Positions 17,133 through 25,602 of a DNA stretch of 64,000 bases are shown piece after piece. Under the pieces are notes generated by a model, which saw only the letters and a program-made list of their open reading frames with translations, searched no databases and had not been told where the DNA came from. Positions within the stretch are counted from its first letter, which is position 1. Every line of letters starts with the position of its first letter. Both the position numbers and the translations under genes were made by a program. Origin of the DNA: Herbiconiux gentiana (lineage in GTDB: Bacteria; Actinomycetota; Actinomycetes; Actinomycetales; Microbacteriaceae); contig NZ_JANTEZ010000001.1 in assembly GCF_024978135.1 (NCBI RefSeq), forward strand, positions 620,001-684,000, read 5' to 3'.

Positions 17133-18155
17133 TCACGGCGCGTCGGGGCGGCCCGGTCTGGTGCTGTTCAGGTGCGCCCGCGTCAGCTCCTCGACCTCGG
17201 CGTCGCTCCGCTCGTCGATCGAGGCGCTCTCGCGCTTGTCGTGCCGGGCCCAGCGGATGAACAGCAGCACAAGGATCGGGATGTCCGCCACCTCGGCGAT
17301 GAACCAGAGCAGGTCGCCCGAGAGCTGCTGGTCGCGGAGCGCGCTCGGGAACCACCCGGGCACCGTGCCGACGAGGGGCGACGCGTGGTCGAGCAGGGTG
17401 TCGCTGAGCCGCAGCACGATCCCCGGGATCGCGTCGACCACGAGCTCGACGAAGGCGAGCATGAACTCGGCCGCGATGAACAGCCCGGTGCGCAGCACCA
17501 CGAGCTCGGTCAGCGGCAGCACCAGCACCAGCCCGACGAGCGGCACCAGCAGCCCGATCGCTCCCTCGGCCACCGGCGACGCGCGCAGCACCCCGGCCAG
17601 CGGGGTGAGGAACACGGTGAACGCCGCGAGCGCGAACACCGGCCCGAAGACCGCATTGCCCATCACCCGGAACACCCGCGACGCGAGCACCCGGTTCACC
17701 ACGACGAGCGGATGCCCGACCAGCGCCGCCCGCACGAGGCCCACCGGCTTCCCGGCCGCCACGAGCGCCGGCACCACGAACAGCAGCAGGGCGATGCGCG
17801 TGGTGAATGCGAAGCGGAGGTCGCCACTGTAGGTGCCGAGGAAGCCGAACTCGATCGCCGCGTAGGAGCCGAGGCCGAGCAGCCCGAACCCGAGGGTCGG
17901 CAGCACGGGCCAGCGTCCGCCGCGCCGGTGCACGGCGGCGATGCCGAGGGCGTAGGCGGCGGCCGCGACGACGGTCACGGCGAGGGCGACGGGGTTCGGC
18001 GACCAGGTGGTGAGGAGGGTCGCGATGTCGGGCGTGGGGGCTCCTCGGGTGGGGTCTTCAGGCGGGGCGGGGCGGGGCGGCGGTTCGAGGTCGTGCGGGC
18101 GGGGCGGATCGGCGGTTCGGGGTCGTGCGGGCGGGCGGGCGGGGCGGGCGGTCAT
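17133..18155 (-). CDS. CtaG-like cytochrome c oxidase assembly membrane protein
   Basis: 340 residues. After a Pro/Arg-rich N-terminal stretch of about 45 residues come seven or so hydrophobic helices with features of the caa3_CtaG family (ALLLFVVPALVAAGKPVGL, then HPLVVVNRVL, and ELVVLRTGLFIAAEF). A conserved-looking WFIAEVADIPILVLLFIRWA lies near the end, followed by a charged cytoplasmic tail. CtaG-type proteins help assemble the copper centre of cytochrome oxidase. The ATG at 18155 lies in an unusual G-rich repeat. No other good start separates it from the first helix, so the Pro-rich head seems real. Confidence 0.82.
   Translation of the reverse strand: MTARPARPPARPRTADPPRPHDLEPPPRPAPPEDPTRGAPTPDIATLLTTWSPNPVALAVTVVAAAAYALGIAAVHRRGGRWPVLPTLGFGLLGLGSYAAIEFGFLGTYSGDLRFAFTTRIALLLFVVPALVAAGKPVGLVRAALVGHPLVVVNRVLASRVFRVMGNAVFGPVFALAAFTVFLTPLAGVLRASPVAEGAIGLLVPLVGLVLVLPLTELVVLRTGLFIAAEFMLAFVELVVDAIPGIVLRLSDTLLDHASPLVGTVPGWFPSALRDQQLSGDLLWFIAEVADIPILVLLFIRWARHDKRESASIDERSDAEVEELTRAHLNSTRPGRPDAP
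18061..18152. repeat. G-rich imperfect repeat at the ctaG-like 5' end
   Basis: On the plus strand this stretch is almost all G runs separated by one or two bases. It contains two imperfect copies of a unit reading CGGCGGTTCGRGGTCGTGCG plus GGCGGG runs. It encodes the Pro/Arg-rich N-terminus of the CtaG-like protein on the other strand. The plus strand has many closely spaced runs of three or four G, so it could form quadruplex structures. Confidence 0.5.
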
Positions 18156-18221
18156 CGCGGGGTCGCTCGCCGAGCATCCACCCCCTGCCTGGGTGCGCGC
18201 TCGAAACTCGACGATCGACGC

Positions 18222-18250
18222 TGGTCAGGCGGCGGGCCCGGGCATAGCCT
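18222..18250 (+). promoter_or_regulatory. Putative promoter of the aldolase gene
   Basis: TGGTCA at 18222-18227 and TAGCCT at 18245-18250 are spaced 17 bases. The ATG of the aldolase follows six bases after the -10-like box. This predicts a leaderless mRNA, as at several other genes in the window. The -35 match is only moderate. Confidence 0.35.
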
Positions 18251-18256
18251 CACCTC

Positions 18257-19192
18257 ATGACCGACGACGTGAAGCGGGTGCAGGCCGAACGCATGACCAC
18301 GGGCAAGGGCTTCATCGCCGCCCTCGACCAGAGCGGCGGGTCGACGCCCAAGGCGCTCGCGCTCTACGGCATCGAGCCTGGGTCGTACTCGGGGGACGCC
18401 GAGATGTTCGACCTGATCCACGAGATGCGTACCCGCATCGTCATGTCGCCGGCGTTCTCGGGCGACCGGGTGCTGGCCGCGATCCTGTTCGAGGAGACCA
18501 TGGAGCGCTCGTTCGGCGACCGCCCCGCGGCGGCGTACCTGTGGCACGTGAAGGGGGTCGTGCCGTTCCTCAAGATCGACCAGGGGCTCGAGGATGCGCG
18601 GGACGGCGTCCAGCTGATGAAGCCGATCCCCGGCCTCGACGAGCTGCTGCCGCGGGCCGTCGGGCACGGCATCTTCGGCACGAAGGCGCGGTCGGTGATC
18701 GGGGCGGCGTCGGAGGCGGGCATCGCCGCGGTCGTCGCGCAGCAGTTCGAGCTCGCGGGGCGGGTGCTGGAGCGGGGGCTGGTGCCGATCCTGGAGCCGG
18801 AGGTGACCGTCACGATCGCCGACAAGGCGGCGGCCGAGGAGCTGCTGCTGTCGTCGCTGCTGGCGCAGCTCGACGAGCTTCCCGCGGACCAGCGCGTGAT
18901 GGTGAAGCTCTCGCTGCCGACGGTTGCGAACCTGTATCGGCCGCTGGTCGAGCATCCGCGGGTCATGCGTGTGGTGGCACTCTCGGGCGGATACTCGCGC
19001 GCCGAGGCCGATGCGCTGCTCGCCGAGGACACCGGCGAGATCGCGAGCTTCAGCCGCGCCCTCACCGAGGGCCTGTCGGCCCACCAGTCCGACGCCGACT
19101 TCGACGCCACCCTCGACGCCGCGATCCAGTCGATCTACGAGGCATCGACGCAGAAGGACCCGGGCCCAGCGGCGACCCCGGCCACCCCGTGA
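18257..19192 (+). CDS. fda: Fructose-bisphosphate aldolase, class I
   Basis: 311 residues of the bacterial class I aldolase type: GKGFIAALDQSGGSTPKAL near the N-terminus, VVPFLKIDQGLE, the Schiff-base lysine region VMVKLSLPT and the phosphate-binding LSGGYSRAEAD. It interconverts fructose 1,6-bisphosphate with dihydroxyacetone phosphate and glyceraldehyde 3-phosphate in the cytoplasm. It stands alone, divergent from the ctaG-like gene and convergent with the DUF4407 gene. It would also handle the triose phosphate expected from the DUF1537 pathway, though no direct link is seen. Confidence 0.93.
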   Translation: MTDDVKRVQAERMTTGKGFIAALDQSGGSTPKALALYGIEPGSYSGDAEMFDLIHEMRTRIVMSPAFSGDRVLAAILFEETMERSFGDRPAAAYLWHVKGVVPFLKIDQGLEDARDGVQLMKPIPGLDELLPRAVGHGIFGTKARSVIGAASEAGIAAVVAQQFELAGRVLERGLVPILEPEVTVTIADKAAAEELLLSSLLAQLDELPADQRVMVKLSLPTVANLYRPLVEHPRVMRVVALSGGYSRAEADALLAEDTGEIASFSRALTEGLSAHQSDADFDATLDAAIQSIYEASTQKDPGPAATPATP

Positions 19193-19237
19193 CGGCGAGT
19201 CACCGAGGCTGGCGTGGGCCCGACGCCCCGAGCCCCT

Positions 19238-19258
19238 GCCACCTCGCTGCGGGGTGGC
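19238..19258. terminator. Possible hairpin terminator between convergent genes
   Basis: GCCACC (19238-19243) pairs with GGTGGC (19253-19258) around a nine-base loop. It lies in the 106-base gap between the stops of the aldolase and DUF4407 genes. No U-run follows on either strand, so the call is tentative. Confidence 0.3.
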
Positions 19259-19298
19259 GTGGTCCCATCGCGCCGCACCGACCCCACCTTGCTGCGGT

Positions 19299-21239
19299 TT
19301 AGAACTCCTCGGGCAGGCCGGCGCGGCGGAGGTACGCGGCGCGGTCGCTGTTCTGCGGCAGCGGCTTCGTCTCGGCGTCGTCGCGCCCGCTGACGCGTCC
19401 GGCGTAGCTCTCGATGCGCTCCGTCTTAGCGCGATCGGCGTCGAGGCGGGCGGTGTCGAAGCGCTCGGTGGCGTCGCGGCCGGCCGATCGCGTGGCGTCG
19501 AACCACGCGGTGTCGGTGCGGTCGGCCGGGATGCGCTCGGTGGCACCGGTCTCGCCGAACATCGCCTCCAGCTCGGCGGCGTCGTCGAACGCCAGGTCGC
19601 GGGCCTCGGCCTCGCGGGTCACCTCGGCCTTCGCGGCGGAGTCGCGGCCGCTCAGGCCGCGCCACCACGCGCCGTTCCGCCGAGCATCCGCCACCGGAGA
19701 CCGCTCAGCGCGACCCTCACCCGCCGTCGCACCCGCCACCTCGGCACCGGGCCGCACGCCGGCCGCACGAGCGCTCGCACCGGCAGCACCATCCGCCGCA
19801 CCACCACCGGCACCGGCACCGGCTCCGAGCGCGCCGGCTGCAGCACCGGCTCCGCCCACGGCACCGGCCGCACCGGCACCCGACCCACCGGCCGAACCCT
19901 CCGAGAGCTCGAGCGACCGCTCCCACTCCCCCATCCGCGCCTCGGCCCGCTCACCCGCGTACCGCCCCCACACCTCGAGCGCCCGCGAGATCACGGCCTC
20001 CTGCTGCTCCAGCACGGCCTGATTCACCCGCCGCCCGAACTCGACCTGCCGCTCCGCCCGGTCGGCCGCGACCGACACCTGCACGCCCGCCTCGACCTCG
20101 ATCGCCTCGGCTCGCTTGGCCGCCCAGACGGATCCGCCCGACACCTCGCCGTCCTCCCGCACGTCGACGAGCCGGTCGTACGCCGTCGGCCCGCCCAGGT
20201 TCGCGAGCGTCTTCACGATCACCGGCAGCAGCTCGATGCAGATGAACAGCAGCGCGATCATGATGTGCGCCACGTTCAGCAGCGGGTTCGCCTCCCCCAG
20301 CCGGAACAGCGCCTCGAGCCGCGACAGCAGCCCCGCACTGTTGTCGACCGCGTCGTCGTAGGCGTTCTGCTCGGCGGTGCGCTGGTCCTGGGCGGTCGCG
20401 AGCGTCGCCTTGTCCGCGGCGAGCTGGGAGGTCGCGGCGTCGAGCCGACTCTGCGCCGACGCACCGAGGTTCGACGTGGCGGCGGTCTCGGCGGCGGCCT
20501 GAGCATCCTGAGCCGCCTGCAACCGGGCCTCGGCGGCATCGAGCGCGGCCTGCTTCGACGCGGTCACCGGGCCGTCGCCGCGCACGCCGGTGCCCCCGCT
20601 GCCGTCGATCTCGGCGAGGTACGCGGCCTGCGCCGAGTCGTACGCGGCCTGTGCCGCAGCGGTCGCCGCGACGGCGGCGGCGTAGTTCGGGTCGGACGAC
20701 AGGTCGGTCTGCAACCCCTTGTCGACGATCGCCTGGTTCGCGGCGATCGACTCCTGAAGCGACGGGATCGCGGCGAACCGCGGATCGTTGGCCATCCGCT
20801 CCTCGAAGGCCGACTTGTCCTCGGCCTGCATCACCTGGATCTCCGAGTTGATCTCGGCCTGGAAGATCTGCAGCGTCAGCGGCGTCGAGATCACCGTGCC
20901 GATGATCAGCGCGAGCGCCACCCGGGGCATCGCCAGCGCGAGGTTGCGCCAGACGCCCTTCTGCTTGGCCATGCCGACGATCAGCAGCCGGTCGAGGTTC
21001 AGGATGATCAGACCCCAGAAGACGCCCACGATCACCGCCACGACGATCGGCGCCCCGACGGCCATCACCAGCGCGAATGCCGCCGACACCGCCGACAGGA
21101 ACGCCGTGCTCAGGATGACCCCGCCCATCGCGACGAACCGCGCGCGGTCGCCGGGCGCATCCTGCAGCACGTCGAGCCGAGCGCCACCCAGCCACGACAT
21201 GAAGTTCGAGACCGGGTTCGAGTTGAAACGACGAGCCAT
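19299..21239 (-). CDS. DUF4407 membrane protein
   Basis: 646 residues from the ATG at 21239, which has GAAAGGT 8 bases upstream; longer frames start inside the spacer. The N-terminal MARRFNSNPVSNFMSWLGGA is followed by four hydrophobic helices (residues about 40-110 and about 335-355), with a long Ala/Gln/Asp-rich coiled-coil domain between the helix pairs (residues about 120-320). This is the DUF4407 layout. After the last helix come a Glu/Arg-rich helix, a Gly/Ala-rich linker and a tail with repeated TERI/TERF-like motifs. The function is unknown. The domain between helices probably faces outward. Confidence 0.8.
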   Translation of the reverse strand: MARRFNSNPVSNFMSWLGGARLDVLQDAPGDRARFVAMGGVILSTAFLSAVSAAFALVMAVGAPIVVAVIVGVFWGLIILNLDRLLIVGMAKQKGVWRNLALAMPRVALALIIGTVISTPLTLQIFQAEINSEIQVMQAEDKSAFEERMANDPRFAAIPSLQESIAANQAIVDKGLQTDLSSDPNYAAAVAATAAAQAAYDSAQAAYLAEIDGSGGTGVRGDGPVTASKQAALDAAEARLQAAQDAQAAAETAATSNLGASAQSRLDAATSQLAADKATLATAQDQRTAEQNAYDDAVDNSAGLLSRLEALFRLGEANPLLNVAHIMIALLFICIELLPVIVKTLANLGGPTAYDRLVDVREDGEVSGGSVWAAKRAEAIEVEAGVQVSVAADRAERQVEFGRRVNQAVLEQQEAVISRALEVWGRYAGERAEARMGEWERSLELSEGSAGGSGAGAAGAVGGAGAAAGALGAGAGAGGGAADGAAGASARAAGVRPGAEVAGATAGEGRAERSPVADARRNGAWWRGLSGRDSAAKAEVTREAEARDLAFDDAAELEAMFGETGATERIPADRTDTAWFDATRSAGRDATERFDTARLDADRAKTERIESYAGRVSGRDDAETKPLPQNSDRAAYLRRAGLPEEF

Positions 21240-21376
21240 TGCGCGACGACCTTTCGGGTGGGTTGCGTGCTCACGACGAGCGGATGCGCACCGCACCCCG
21301 GCCGCCACGGAACACGAGGAGCGAAACTACCCCACCCGCCTCGGCGTTCCCTGGCATGCGCCTGAGCCCGCCCCCG

Positions 21377-21398
21377 TTGTATAGTTACAGCTATACAA
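21377..21398 (+). promoter_or_regulatory. Operator: perfect 8-bp inverted repeat before the XRE gene
   Basis: TTGTATAG (21377-21384) and CTATACAA (21391-21398) are perfect inverted arms around a six-base spacer. The next bases, GGAGG at 21399-21403, are the ribosome-binding site for the ATG at 21408. The repeat also contains TATAGT and TATACA, which could serve as the -10 box. A protein bound here would block both transcription and translation, as expected of autoregulation by a toxin-antitoxin-type regulator. Confidence 0.65.
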
Positions 21399-21407
21399 GG
21401 AGGCCTG

Positions 21408-22010
21408 ATGTCCGACCTGATCCGAACGGCCCGCCGGCGACTCGGCCTGTCGATCTACGGGCTCGCCGAACGCCTCGATGTCACGGCCGGGGCCGTCTCG
21501 CAGCTGGAGCGATCCGAGCGCGCCGGCACGATCAAGCTGGCGACCCTTGAGCGAGCCCTCCTGGCTCTGGGTGAGCGGCTGACCACGTCCTCGTCGCCGT
21601 CGACGATGTCGGATCGCCACCTGCTCACCGCCCGTGCTGCGGCCGAGGCCATCGGCGCGGAGCTGCGATCGTCCGACCCGTCCGCCGCTCTGCGCCTGAC
21701 GTCGCAGGCGCTCGATCACTTCCGCCAGGCCCGATCCGAGAACGAGATCGCGGATTTCCTCGAAGAACCCGATGAGACCGGGGACGAGCGGTGGGACACG
21801 CTGCTGGCGACGGCCGTCGCCTGGGAGGCCGCCGGTCGGGGGCTCGCCGCGCCCCCGTGGACCAGCAGACCGCCCCTCGCCGAGGAATGGGTGCCCGGAC
21901 CGGAGATCGATCATTCGCGGGAGTACCTCGATTTCCTCAAGGCGACCGCCGAGCCCGCCTTCCTGGAGAAGGGCATCGTGATGCGGGCTCGCGACCTCGC
22001 GACCGCATGA
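21408..22010 (+). CDS. XRE-family HTH protein, antitoxin-like partner
   Basis: 200 residues. The first 65 form an XRE-type helix-turn-helix: IRTARRRLGLSIYGLAERLD, then VTAGAVSQLERSERAGTIKL. The rest is an uncharacterised helical region with SALRLTSQALDHF-like content and a Pro-rich segment near GLAAPPWTSRPPL. The stop overlaps the ATG of the nucleotidyltransferase gene (ATGA). Similar HTH/nucleotidyltransferase pairs are known as candidate toxin-antitoxin modules. The operator touching its ribosome site supports self-regulation. Confidence 0.75.
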   Translation: MSDLIRTARRRLGLSIYGLAERLDVTAGAVSQLERSERAGTIKLATLERALLALGERLTTSSSPSTMSDRHLLTARAAAEAIGAELRSSDPSAALRLTSQALDHFRQARSENEIADFLEEPDETGDERWDTLLATAVAWEAAGRGLAAPPWTSRPPLAEEWVPGPEIDHSREYLDFLKATAEPAFLEKGIVMRARDLATA

Positions 22011-22552
22011 CATCGTCGCGTCTCTTCACGGCCGCCGAGCTCCGGGCGCTCCTGGACGGACTCGGCGAGCGCATCCAGCGTCGCGGGGAATCCGTCGAGG
22101 CCTACCTCGTGGGCGGGGCGGCGATGGCGATCGGGCTGGGATCCCGCCGAGCGACCGAGGACATCGACGGAGTGTTCCGGCCGGCCGGCGTGGTCGAAGA
22201 GGAAGCCCGGCTGATGGCGCGCGAGCACGGCTTGCCCGAGCACTGGATCAACCAGCGCGCGTTCGCCTTCATGAACTTCGAGATCGACGACGACGAGGCG
22301 AGCTCGCTGGAGCTCGACGGGTTGACGATCCGACTCGCGTCGCCGCGCTTCCTGCTGGCGATGAAGATGGCCGCCGGGCGACTGAAGGATCGGGATGACA
22401 TCGTCGCGCTCATCCGGCACCTCGGGATCACCGATCCTGACGAGGTCGTCGACATCACCTTCGAGGTGTTCGGCGAGGACGGCGTGACGTTGACCGACAG
22501 TCGGGAGAGCGTGCGGCTCCAGGCGGCGGAGATGATCCGGCTGGCGACCTGA
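22007..22552 (+). CDS. DUF6036-like nucleotidyltransferase, possible toxin
   Basis: 181 residues with an N-terminal minimal nucleotidyltransferase core: AYLVGGAAMAIGLGSR followed by TEDIDGVF, where the G-G and D-x-D residues form the active site. RFLLAMKMAAGRLKDRDDI resembles the helical end of AbiEii/DUF6036 proteins. Related toxins transfer nucleotides to tRNA or other targets. That role here is inference from the coupled HTH gene. It converges on the kinase-like gene, leaving a single base between the stops. Confidence 0.75.
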   Translation: MTSSRLFTAAELRALLDGLGERIQRRGESVEAYLVGGAAMAIGLGSRRATEDIDGVFRPAGVVEEEARLMAREHGLPEHWINQRAFAFMNFEIDDDEASSLELDGLTIRLASPRFLLAMKMAAGRLKDRDDIVALIRHLGITDPDEVVDITFEVFGEDGVTLTDSRESVRLQAAEMIRLAT

Positions 22553-22553
22553 C

Positions 22554-24239
22554 TCAATCCGGTTCGCGCGTGCTGTCGCTCGCGTCAGTGGCCGTCGTCG
22601 AAGGCCCGAGGGACGGCGGGGTGCCGAGGTCGGTGAGGAACTGGTCGAAGGTGGGGAAGAGGGGCTCGCGGGAGGCGCGTTCTGCTTCGAGGCCGATTCG
22701 GAGGACGTCCTGCAGCGGGAGGGCTTCCGCCTCGAGGCGGGCGCGGAGAGCCGCCACGCGTTCGAACGGCGAGACGTCGGAGGCGTCCGAGGCGGCCGCC
22801 GAGCCCTCCCCAGAGGCGCGACTGTCCGCACCCGACTCCGTCGCGGAGGCGCGACCGCCTGCACCCGAGTCCGTCGCAGAGGCGCGACTGCCGCCAGCAT
22901 CACGCGCCCGCGGCCCGCCCGGCGGCAGCGAGATCCCCATCGCCGCCTCCAGCGCCGCAAGATCCGGCAGCACCCCCAGCGCCGCCGGCACCGACGGCGA
23001 CGCCACCGCGATCCGCGCCGGCGTCGGCACCGGCAGCACCCGCACCACCTCGGTCAGCGCCGACGCCGACCCGTGCGCGTTGACCGCCCGCACCCCGATC
23101 CGCCCGCTCTGCCGCGCCGTGAAGCGCTCGCTCACGACCCGGCCCCCGACCTCGCGGCGGATGTCCGCCCGCCCCGGCATCTCGATCACCACCTCGCGCG
23201 CCCCGTCGACCTCGATGGTCAGCCGCACCTCGTCTCCCTCGGCCACCAGGGAGGGGCCGACCGACACGCCGCGGATCACCGGCGCGGCGAGCTGTGAAGC
23301 CACGACCCCCCGCAGGTACCCGTACCAGTCGCCGGCGGTCGGCCGCGCGGCGGGGTCGTCACCGAGGGCGCGGTCGAGCATCCGCTGCCCGACCTCGTCG
23401 AGCACCCCGGATGCCCGCGACGCCTCACGACTGCGATCGAGCCCGTCACCGGCCGGCGCGAGCACCCGCAGCACGAGCAGCCCGAGCTTGTACCGGTCGC
23501 TCTCGACGCTCTGCACCGACGGCTCGCGCGACTGCCCGCCCGAGAACTCCGGATGCTCGCCGCCCTCCCCATCTACCGACACGGTCTCGGGCGCCGCCCA
23601 CCCCGCGCTGTTGCGCTGCAGAGCCCCCTCGCCCGCGAACGCGGCGCCCTCGCAGCCCACGACGAACGCCGACGCGACCTCGCCCGACCCGAACAACACG
23701 CTCCGCTCGGACAGATCCCCGAACACGACCCCCCGCCGGTGCAGCACCTCGAGCAGCAGGCTCACCCGCGCGAGCACGGTGGCCCGGGCGACGACGTCCC
23801 GCTCGGGCACGCTCCCGGCCCCCGCCCGGCGAGCCCGCTTCGGCGCGCTGATCAGCCACTTCGCGTTCTGCGTGACCTTGCGGTGCTCGGGGTCGTCGGC
23901 GGGCACGTAATAGAACGGATGCGCGGCCAACGGCACGAGGCACCCCACCACCTCGCCACCCTCCCCCTCGACGACGGCCAACGGCCACGCGGCGACGGCA
24001 TCGAGCATCCCGCGCTCGCGCGCATCCATCCCCCAGCGCAGGGCGACGAGTCGCGACAGCACGGCGGCGTTCTGCAGCGGATCCCGCCCCTCGCGCCGCC
24101 GCACGAACGCGACCCCGCCCTGATGCCCGGGCACGGTGAAGCTGTCGAGCCGGTACACCTCGGTGGCCGCGCCACTGCCGATCAGCGCCCGCCCACCCAG
24201 ATCGACCTCCCGCACGCGGATGCCCGCGGCCCGCGACAC
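22554..24239 (-). CDS. Protein kinase-like protein with Ig-like C-terminal region
   Basis: 561 residues from the GTG at 24239, chosen because AGGAGC lies five bases upstream; a GTG at 24269 is possible. The first 290 residues resemble kinases of the helix-hairpin-helix/YegI group: GSGAATEVYRLD glycine loop, and RGVVFGDLSERSVLF as the catalytic loop. The DFG-equivalent reads VVGCEGAAF, so the metal-binding Asp seems lost. A beta-rich, Ig-like domain follows at about 300-375, then a disordered repeat tail (RASATDSGAG, RASATESGAD). It may be a pseudokinase scaffold. Partners are unknown. Confidence 0.7.
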   Translation of the reverse strand: MSRAAGIRVREVDLGGRALIGSGAATEVYRLDSFTVPGHQGGVAFVRRREGRDPLQNAAVLSRLVALRWGMDARERGMLDAVAAWPLAVVEGEGGEVVGCLVPLAAHPFYYVPADDPEHRKVTQNAKWLISAPKRARRAGAGSVPERDVVARATVLARVSLLLEVLHRRGVVFGDLSERSVLFGSGEVASAFVVGCEGAAFAGEGALQRNSAGWAAPETVSVDGEGGEHPEFSGGQSREPSVQSVESDRYKLGLLVLRVLAPAGDGLDRSREASRASGVLDEVGQRMLDRALGDDPAARPTAGDWYGYLRGVVASQLAAPVIRGVSVGPSLVAEGDEVRLTIEVDGAREVVIEMPGRADIRREVGGRVVSERFTARQSGRIGVRAVNAHGSASALTEVVRVLPVPTPARIAVASPSVPAALGVLPDLAALEAAMGISLPPGGPRARDAGGSRASATDSGAGGRASATESGADSRASGEGSAAASDASDVSPFERVAALRARLEAEALPLQDVLRIGLEAERASREPLFPTFDQFLTDLGTPPSLGPSTTATDASDSTREPD

Positions 24240-24326
24240 GACCTGCTCCTGACCCTCACGCTCCGACACGATCAGCGACGGTACCCCACCCGCATCCACG
24301 TTCCCTGGAGCGGGCCCGTGACCGGC

Positions 24327-24332
24327 TAGGGT
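24327..24332 (+). promoter_or_regulatory. -10-like box six bases before a GTG start
   Basis: TAGGGT precedes the GTG at 24339 by six bases, as at the other putative leaderless genes of this window. No convincing -35 element was found 17 bases upstream. The box lies in the 99-base region shared with the divergent kinase-like gene. Confidence 0.3.
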
Positions 24333-24338
24333 CGAGCC

Positions 24339-24797
24339 GTGGCGAGCGAGACGGCGAGGCGACCCGCTCCGAAGCGGTGGCGAGCGTGGCTTCTGCCGGC
24401 GGCCATCCTGCTCACGGTCGTTCCACTCACGATCGCCTTCTGACCTCCTCCCGCGCGTGACCAGACCGTCGTCGTCCCGGTCGACGGTGTCGCGACGGTC
24501 GCGGGCTACACGCTGGGCGACACGGCTGCACTGCGCACCGCCACCGGCGCCGACTACAAGGGCCGCCACTTCGAGGCGACGACCCTCACGATCACCCTGC
24601 TCGGAAGCGGCGACCCCCTCCTCCCCTCTCTCCGCGCGCAACTCCACCGATCGACGGGCGCACCCCTCGGCTGCGAGTCCATCGGCATGCAGCTGACCCC
24701 CTCCGGAGATCCGGTGACGATCCAACTCGAGTGCCCGGTCGCCGTGGGATTCGACCAGCTCGCCTCGGTAGCGAGCGCGACCATCTCGCTCGACTAG
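24339..24797 (+). pseudogene. Secreted or anchored protein gene with one in-frame stop
   Basis: From the GTG at 24339 the frame encodes a short basic head and a hydrophobic helix (WLLPAAILLTVVPLTIAF). It then meets TGA at 24441-24443 and continues in the same frame for 117 codons to TAG at 24795. The second part has normal high-GC third positions and reads like an exported domain (VVVPVDGVATVAGYTLGDTA to VASATISLD). No start codon with a ribosome site follows the TGA. The simplest reading is a nonsense mutation or sequencing error in a 152-codon gene. Readthrough is possible but unsupported. Confidence 0.65.
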
Positions 24798-24843
24798 ACC
24801 CAGCGCGCCACCACCTACCGATGACTCTGGAAGGATCAGGTTC

Positions 24844-25602
24844 ATGAAGATCGCCGTCGCCGGGGGAACCGGAACCGTGGGCCAGTACGTCGTCGACGCG
24901 GCACGCCGCCGCGGACAGGACGTGGTGGTGCTCGCCCGCTCGACCGGGGTCGACCTCACGACGGGTGCCGGCCTCGCGCCCGCACTGACCGGGGTCGATG
25001 TCGTGGTCGATGCCGCCTCCACCGGCACCCAGTCCGCCAAGGTCTCCCGGGAGTTCTTCGGCGGCGTGACCGCGAATCTGCTGGCCGCCGAGCGCGCCGC
25101 AGGGGTGACCCACCACATCGCCCTCTCGATCGTCGGCAGCGACCGCGCGCCCTACGGCTACTACGCCGGCAAGGCACTCCAGGAGCAGCTCGTCACCGCC
25201 GGGCCCGTCCCCTGGACGATCCTCCGCGCCACCCAGTTCCACGAGTTCGCCCAGCAGATCTACGGCCAGTTCAAGCTCGGCCCGCTCAACCTGGTGCCGA
25301 CGATGTTCTCTCAGCCGGTCGCCGCCCGCGAAGTCGGCGAGCGCCTGGTCGACCTCGCCGAGGCGGGACCCGAAGGCATGGCGACCGACCTAGCGGGCCC
25401 TGAAGAACTGCGGATGGCCGATATGGTGCGCGCCTACGCCGAAGCGACAGGCGGTCGCGGTCCGATCGTGGAGATCCCGCTCCCGGGCGGCTTCGGCAAG
25501 GCCCTCCGCGACGGCACCATCCTGGCCGCCCCCACCGCCGACCGCGGATCGCAGACCTTCGCGGAATGGATCGGCGAGCTGCGCCGCTCGGCGAGCGCCT
25601 GA
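24844..25602 (+). CDS. NmrA/SDR-like NAD(P)-binding protein
   Basis: 252 residues of the atypical short-chain dehydrogenase type. The nucleotide motif is IAVAGGTGTVGQYVVDAA, with HHIALSIVGSDR and a GYYAGKALQE segment holding the Tyr/Lys pair, followed by WTILRATQFHEF. Relatives include NmrA-like redox sensors and quinone or NADPH reductases. A good GGAAGG ribosome site lies just before the ATG. It stands alone 46 bases after the broken exported-protein gene. Its 3' end runs under the suspect C-terminal frame of the convergent beta-propeller gene. Confidence 0.85.
   Translation: MKIAVAGGTGTVGQYVVDAARRRGQDVVVLARSTGVDLTTGAGLAPALTGVDVVVDAASTGTQSAKVSREFFGGVTANLLAAERAAGVTHHIALSIVGSDRAPYGYYAGKALQEQLVTAGPVPWTILRATQFHEFAQQIYGQFKLGPLNLVPTMFSQPVAAREVGERLVDLAEAGPEGMATDLAGPEELRMADMVRAYAEATGGRGPIVEIPLPGGFGKALRDGTILAAPTADRGSQTFAEWIGELRRSASA

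Noticed and set aside
24457-24696. Alternative 79-codon frame over the broken exported-protein gene
   Set aside because: Ser/Arg/Thr-rich content typical of an out-of-frame shadow. The frame with the in-frame TGA has proper hydrophobic and domain content on both sides.
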